64,000 nt of DNA, from positions 29,085 to 93,084 of the forward strand of contig CAYNNQ010000006.1 in assembly GCA_964398785.1 (NCBI GenBank), in the 5' to 3' direction. The stretch is from CAYNNQ01 sp964398785 (lineage in GTDB: Bacteria > Desulfobacterota > Desulfovibrionia > Desulfovibrionales > Desulfonatronovibrionaceae). The position numbers and the translations under genes are program-made. Positions 60,711-64,000 of the stretch are shown here, one piece after another. Within the stretch, counting starts at the first letter, position 1; each line of letters begins with the position of its first letter. A model generated the notes under the pieces. It had not been told where the DNA came from and searched no databases. It saw only the letters and a program-made list of their open reading frames with translations.

Positions 60711-61218
60711 CAGTACGCACCTTGAGTGTGATCTTTTTTTTCTTGGTATTCCCAAGAACATCCACCACCTTTTCCTGGACTACCACCCGGTGAGGAAGAA
60801 TGCGGACCACTTCTCCGGAATTCCGCCCCACCCTGCTCCCCTCCTGGAGCAAGTACCCCTTTCCGTCCGGGAGTTCGACCATTGCCCTGGCGTTATTCGG
60901 TTTCCCCGGATACCACAAGATACCCACCAATTGCAGTTGAGAAACTTCCACCTTTTCCAGTGGGGTCAGTGGGCGTTGGTCCTTTTTTCTGTCCCGTGAG
61001 GCGATCTCTTTCTTGTCCAGGAAGGGGCGGAACGGGTCGTTTTCCGGACCGAGCGTATAATGTGACTCCAAAGGGCCCAACCAATCGGCACTATCCCTTT
61101 TTTCCCGGGCACTTTTGTCCTCGCCCGCAGCATTTTCAACCCCTCCTCCAAAGATAGGATATAATACCAGACATGCTGCCGTTGCGATTGTTATCTTCCA
61201 GGACAAAAACTTCATCAT
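60688..61218 (-). CDS. pilP: type IV pilus assembly lipoprotein-like PilP
   Basis: 176 residues with an N-terminal hydrophobic segment (WKITIATAACLVLYP, residues ~7-21), but the usual lipobox is not clear. The C-terminal PilP fold has LEKVEVSQLQLVGILW, ARAMVELPDGKGYLLQEG and RVGRNSGEVVRILPHRVVV. PilP links PilNO to the PilQ secretin. The start overlaps the pilO stop by four bases. Confidence 0.9.
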   Translation of the reverse strand: MMKFLSWKITIATAACLVLYPIFGGGVENAAGEDKSAREKRDSADWLGPLESHYTLGPENDPFRPFLDKKEIASRDRKKDQRPLTPLEKVEVSQLQLVGILWYPGKPNNARAMVELPDGKGYLLQEGSRVGRNSGEVVRILPHRVVVQEKVVDVLGNTKKKKITLKVRTDEENKNN

Positions 61219-61829
61219 CCGCTATCTTTTTCTTTTTTTTGTTCCTCAGGAGTAAGTGAACGGTAGACAAGTAGGGACACATCCGCGGACAAAAGCATGT
61301 CATTTCTTTCCCCCTTTTGTCCCTGAGGGGAAAACCGGATGGATTCCAGGCCTACTAAGCGATCCAGCCGGGAAAGCCGATCAAAGTAGCGCATAAGATT
61401 ATAAAATGTCCCTTTCAATTTCAATTGTACCTGGCGCTGGGCATAAAAATTTTGTTTTTTTTCTCCACCCGGCTTAAACAAGAGGAAATCCACTCCCTGA
61501 TCATTGCCCAGCTTCTCAAAAGAGGCAAGTAGCCTCTCCAGGGCTTGAGCATCCTGAGGCAGGAGCTGTTTGGCGTAGGCAAACTCGTTTTTCTTGGACT
61601 TGAGCTCTTTTTTCCTTTTTTCCAGCTTTGCGGCGGTTTTTTTGTTCTTTTTTATATTTTTTTTCAGTTTTTTTATCTGACCCTGTACTTTTTCCATTTC
61701 CCCTAGCTTCGGCCCCAGAAGAAGATACCAGCCGCCGCCCAGGATTAGGCCCAAACCCAAAACAAAGATAAGGACCTTATGCAAGGTAGTCAGTTGCTCC
61801 AATTGATCAGAAAAGGATTTTTTGGCCAT
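61215..61829 (-). CDS. pilO: type IV pilus inner-membrane platform protein PilO
   Basis: 204 residues from the ATG at 61829, overlapping the pilN stop (TAATG) with AGGAGGGG upstream. One membrane span at residues ~20-38 (VLIFVLGLGLILGGGWYLL), then a very Lys-rich coiled coil (~45-90), then a ferredoxin-like domain with FYNLMRYFDRLSRLDRLV. It pairs with PilN. Confidence 0.93.
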   Translation of the reverse strand: MAKKSFSDQLEQLTTLHKVLIFVLGLGLILGGGWYLLLGPKLGEMEKVQGQIKKLKKNIKKNKKTAAKLEKRKKELKSKKNEFAYAKQLLPQDAQALERLLASFEKLGNDQGVDFLLFKPGGEKKQNFYAQRQVQLKLKGTFYNLMRYFDRLSRLDRLVGLESIRFSPQGQKGERNDMLLSADVSLLVYRSLTPEEQKKEKDSG

Positions 61830-62407
61830 TAGGCCCCTCCTTTCTCTTTGGAGACTTCGGTCGCGGGCTGGGCCAGGACCTCGCAATCAAAACCGACCAA
61901 ATCATACCCCTGGATTGTTCGCCGCGAAGTCTGCTTGGTTATCACATCGCGGATATAATCCGCCTTTCTCAGTCTTGCCACATACTGGGCAAAAGATTGA
62001 TTATCCATGGCAACTCCGCTTATCTCTATCTCCCCACTCCGGTTTAGCCTGAAAGACTTGAACCATATCCGCGATGCGGGAAGTACACGGACGATCTCTT
62101 CGATATAGGAGACCGGCAGACCCTGTTTCTCCCGTATTTTGCGGATAGCCTTGATCTTGTCCTTTAAGGCCTCGACATCCTTTTCCAGCTCCTTGACCTT
62201 TTTCACGCGCGACTCGAGTTTCTTGTCCAACTTGCGAAGGGAGGTCCTTTGTTTCTTTAGCTCGGTCAAATTTCCGCCCAACCAGAAATTGGCCCCAAGG
62301 ACCACGCCAAGAGCCACCAAAAAAGCAATCCCTATCAGGACCACTTGCTTGGTGGTGTTTGAGACTTTGCCTCTGCTTGTTTGGGGCAGGAGATTTATCT
62401 TGATCAT
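61829..62407 (-). CDS. pilN: type IV pilus assembly protein PilN
   Basis: 192 residues. The N-terminal MIKINLLPQTSRG is the motif that binds PilM. One membrane span at residues ~22-43, then a coiled coil rich in Lys and Glu, then the periplasmic domain (SGVAMDNQSFAQYVARLRKA). The gene lies 58 bases after pilM and is translationally coupled to pilO. Confidence 0.95.
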   Translation of the reverse strand: MIKINLLPQTSRGKVSNTTKQVVLIGIAFLVALGVVLGANFWLGGNLTELKKQRTSLRKLDKKLESRVKKVKELEKDVEALKDKIKAIRKIREKQGLPVSYIEEIVRVLPASRIWFKSFRLNRSGEIEISGVAMDNQSFAQYVARLRKADYIRDVITKQTSRRTIQGYDLVGFDCEVLAQPATEVSKEKGGA

Positions 62408-62465
62408 CGTTTACTCGTATAGAATCCAGCGCAAAAATTATACTCCACCAGGAAAATCGGCTCCT

Positions 62466-63521
62466 CTAAAGGACTCCACGCAGAGCCAGTCCTGTTGCCA
62501 CGGCATACTGCGGAGCGATCGCATTCAAGTATTTGAGATCAAATTTATCAGAATCAACTCCTAGGTTCCGCCAGGGATCTAAATATTCCACCTCTAGGTC
62601 CAGCCCGGCGGACATGGCCTCGCTTATCCCGGGCATCAAGCTGCCTCCGCCGGAAATCATCAATTTTTTGGCCGGTTCGGCTTCGGGCATGGAGGCCAAA
62701 TAAAAACCGATCAGTCTTTTTAGCTCAGAGGCCCATCCTTCCAAAACCGAGGCTATCTTTTCCTCAGAAGCGGACTTTTGCTCTGCGGACAGCCCCTCCG
62801 GTCCTTCCAGTTTTATTTTCTCCGCTTCCCCTTTTTGCACATTCAAAATCTGCGCCAAGGCATCTGTAAGATGGCGCCCCCCCACGCTGATCTCCCTAAA
62901 AAATAACGGTTGGCCGTGCCAATAGACACAAAATATGCTCTGTTGACCACCGATATCCCAAAGATAGACCGGGGCATCGGTATAATCCTTATAGTTGAAC
63001 TCAAAGCAATTGCTAAGGGCAAAGGCGTCGACATCCACCACATTCAATGAAAGCCCGCCTTTTTCCAGCACATCCACCAAATCCTGCACCACCTTTTTCT
63101 TGCTGGCCACAAGCATTACTTCCCGGCTGTCCTTGTCCTCCTCTTCATCCATTATCTGATAATCCAGATAGACGTCATTAATATCAAATGGGATGTACTG
63201 CTTGGCTTCTTCCCGCACAGTCTTGGCCAGATCCTTTTCCGAGGTTTTGTCGAAAAGCACCCTTTTCACAATAACCGAATGCCCGGCCATGGAGGAAACG
63301 ACTACCTTGTCCTTCAATTCCAAAAGTTCCCAAAGAGTCTGCAACCTTTTTCCCATGGCCCCGGAATCGTCCAGATCCTTGGCCTGCCATGGCTGGCGTC
63401 CCAAACTCTGCAACTGGGTCTTCTTGGCCTTGGTGGACAGTTTAACAACCTTGCTCCACGAGCTTCCTATATCCACTCCGCACTTGGGGGTCTGCTGTCT
63501 ACGTACTTTGAACAATGACAC
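62466..63521 (-). CDS. pilM: type IV pilus assembly ATPase-like protein PilM
   Basis: 351 residues, an actin-like cytoplasmic protein. Phosphate 1 motif is CGVDIGSSWSKVVKLS; the second AYLWDIGG-like motif is YLWDIGGQQSIFCVY; adenosine motif MISGGGSLMPGISEAMS. It binds the PilN tail and organises the inner-membrane platform. It is the first gene of pilMNOPQ and starts ten bases past the usp gene, so the operon could include usp. Confidence 0.95.
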   Translation of the reverse strand: MSLFKVRRQQTPKCGVDIGSSWSKVVKLSTKAKKTQLQSLGRQPWQAKDLDDSGAMGKRLQTLWELLELKDKVVVSSMAGHSVIVKRVLFDKTSEKDLAKTVREEAKQYIPFDINDVYLDYQIMDEEEDKDSREVMLVASKKKVVQDLVDVLEKGGLSLNVVDVDAFALSNCFEFNYKDYTDAPVYLWDIGGQQSIFCVYWHGQPLFFREISVGGRHLTDALAQILNVQKGEAEKIKLEGPEGLSAEQKSASEEKIASVLEGWASELKRLIGFYLASMPEAEPAKKLMISGGGSLMPGISEAMSAGLDLEVEYLDPWRNLGVDSDKFDLKYLNAIAPQYAVATGLALRGVL

Positions 63522-63531
63522 GGCCGTTTTT

Positions 63532-63969
63532 TTAGGGTCTAATGGTTAAAACCGGTATATGTGCACTTTTTACTACTTTTTCGGCCACCGAACCGAAAAG
63601 GACGCGGTCAATGCCTTTACGCCCGTGCGTACCCATAATGATCATATCCATATCGTTTTTTTCTGAATACCCCAAAATCTCTTCGGCAGCATAGCCGCTG
63701 ACCACATCTCCCTGGGCGGATACACCCTCAAAATTCTCCTGGACAAAGGATTCCATGGTTTTCTCCGCACCGGAGACTATTTCTCCCACGAAATTCTCAA
63801 TAGAGGCGGGAGGGACATGGAAACCGACATACTGGGAGAGGCTGGGAGCGACATAAAGGGCGTTGACACTTGCCCCCAGTGATTTACAGAATAGGGATGC
63901 GTAGGAAGCAACTTTGGGGCTCATTTCAGAAAAATCCACTGCGCAAAGGATCTTCTTGATATTCTCCAT
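63532..63969 (-). CDS. universal stress protein, UspA family
   Basis: 145 residues. N-terminal KKILCAVDFSEMSPKVASYA, the ATP-binding pattern IIMGTHGRKGIDRVLFGSVAEKVV (GxHGxxG..LxGS) and a C-terminal strand VPVLTIRP. The complete G-9x-GS motif suggests ATP binding. AAAGGAGG precedes the ATG. It lies immediately upstream of pilM on the same strand. Confidence 0.93.
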   Translation of the reverse strand: MENIKKILCAVDFSEMSPKVASYASLFCKSLGASVNALYVAPSLSQYVGFHVPPASIENFVGEIVSGAEKTMESFVQENFEGVSAQGDVVSGYAAEEILGYSEKNDMDMIIMGTHGRKGIDRVLFGSVAEKVVKSAHIPVLTIRP

Positions 63970-64000
63970 GACGACCTCCTTTATGAAAATGCTAATATAA

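Overview
This 64-kb window reads as a chromosomal segment of an anaerobic, Gram-negative, motile bacterium, most likely a sulfate-reducing member of the Desulfovibrionales (class Deltaproteobacteria). The support is gene content: oxygen-independent (cbi-type) cobalamin synthesis, a four-subunit 2-oxoacid:ferredoxin oxidoreductase, a heterodisulfide-reductase-like Fe-S protein that appears to contain selenocysteine, tandem motB genes, and a type IV pilus pilMNOPQ cluster. This placement is inference; there is no rRNA or marker phylogeny here. No rRNA or tRNA gene, CRISPR array, prophage or intact insertion sequence was seen.

Layout. 1-1540: end of a methyltransferase gene, a decayed csaA-like gene and a non-coding, inverted-repeat-bounded element. 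1.5-7.5 kb: minus-strand sugar/polyol ABC-transport operon led by a SorC-type regulator and a HAD phosphatase. 7.5-12.1 kb: gene remnants and repeats, an AlkD-like gene with three iterated 10-mers upstream, ribB behind an FMN riboswitch, an amidohydrolase and the precorrin-6A reductase. 12.2-15.2 kb: a multidomain c-di-GMP protein (GGDEF-like, EAL, CBS, GGDDF) and a NifX/NifB-family protein with a Gly/Arg-rich tail. 15.7-22.3 kb: TetR regulator and a tripartite RND efflux operon. 22.2-31.4 kb: a DUF364 protein, a cardiolipin synthase and a tightly packed cobalamin operon (cbiA, cbiX-cbiC fusion, cbiL, cbiD, cbiE, cbiG, cbiH) read right to left. 31.8-33.1 kb: the Hdr-like selenoprotein candidate, split by an in-frame UGA. 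33.4-36.4 kb: a stand-alone PocR sensor domain, a lipase-like hydrolase, a His-rich mini-protein and queA. 36.7-39.3 kb: vor/kor operon. 39.4-43.3 kb: aroE, an MltD-like lytic transglycosylase, rlmB. 43.4-49.4 kb: motA-motB-motB-fliLMNOPQ. 49.7-57.9 kb: housekeeping genes (yggS, era, a radical SAM protein, cvpA, mazG, cmk, hisC). 58.2-63.5 kb: the pilMNOPQ operon with a PilZ-like gene at its end, then a universal stress protein.

The most notable item is the 435-residue Hdr-like protein (31788-33095). The UGA sits exactly where this family has the Cys of an ECGH motif, the frame stays open on both sides, and a stem-loop of suitable size and distance follows the UGA. Three families of dispersed intergenic repeats, one inverted-repeat-bounded element and one periodic repeat array make up the other unexplained structure.
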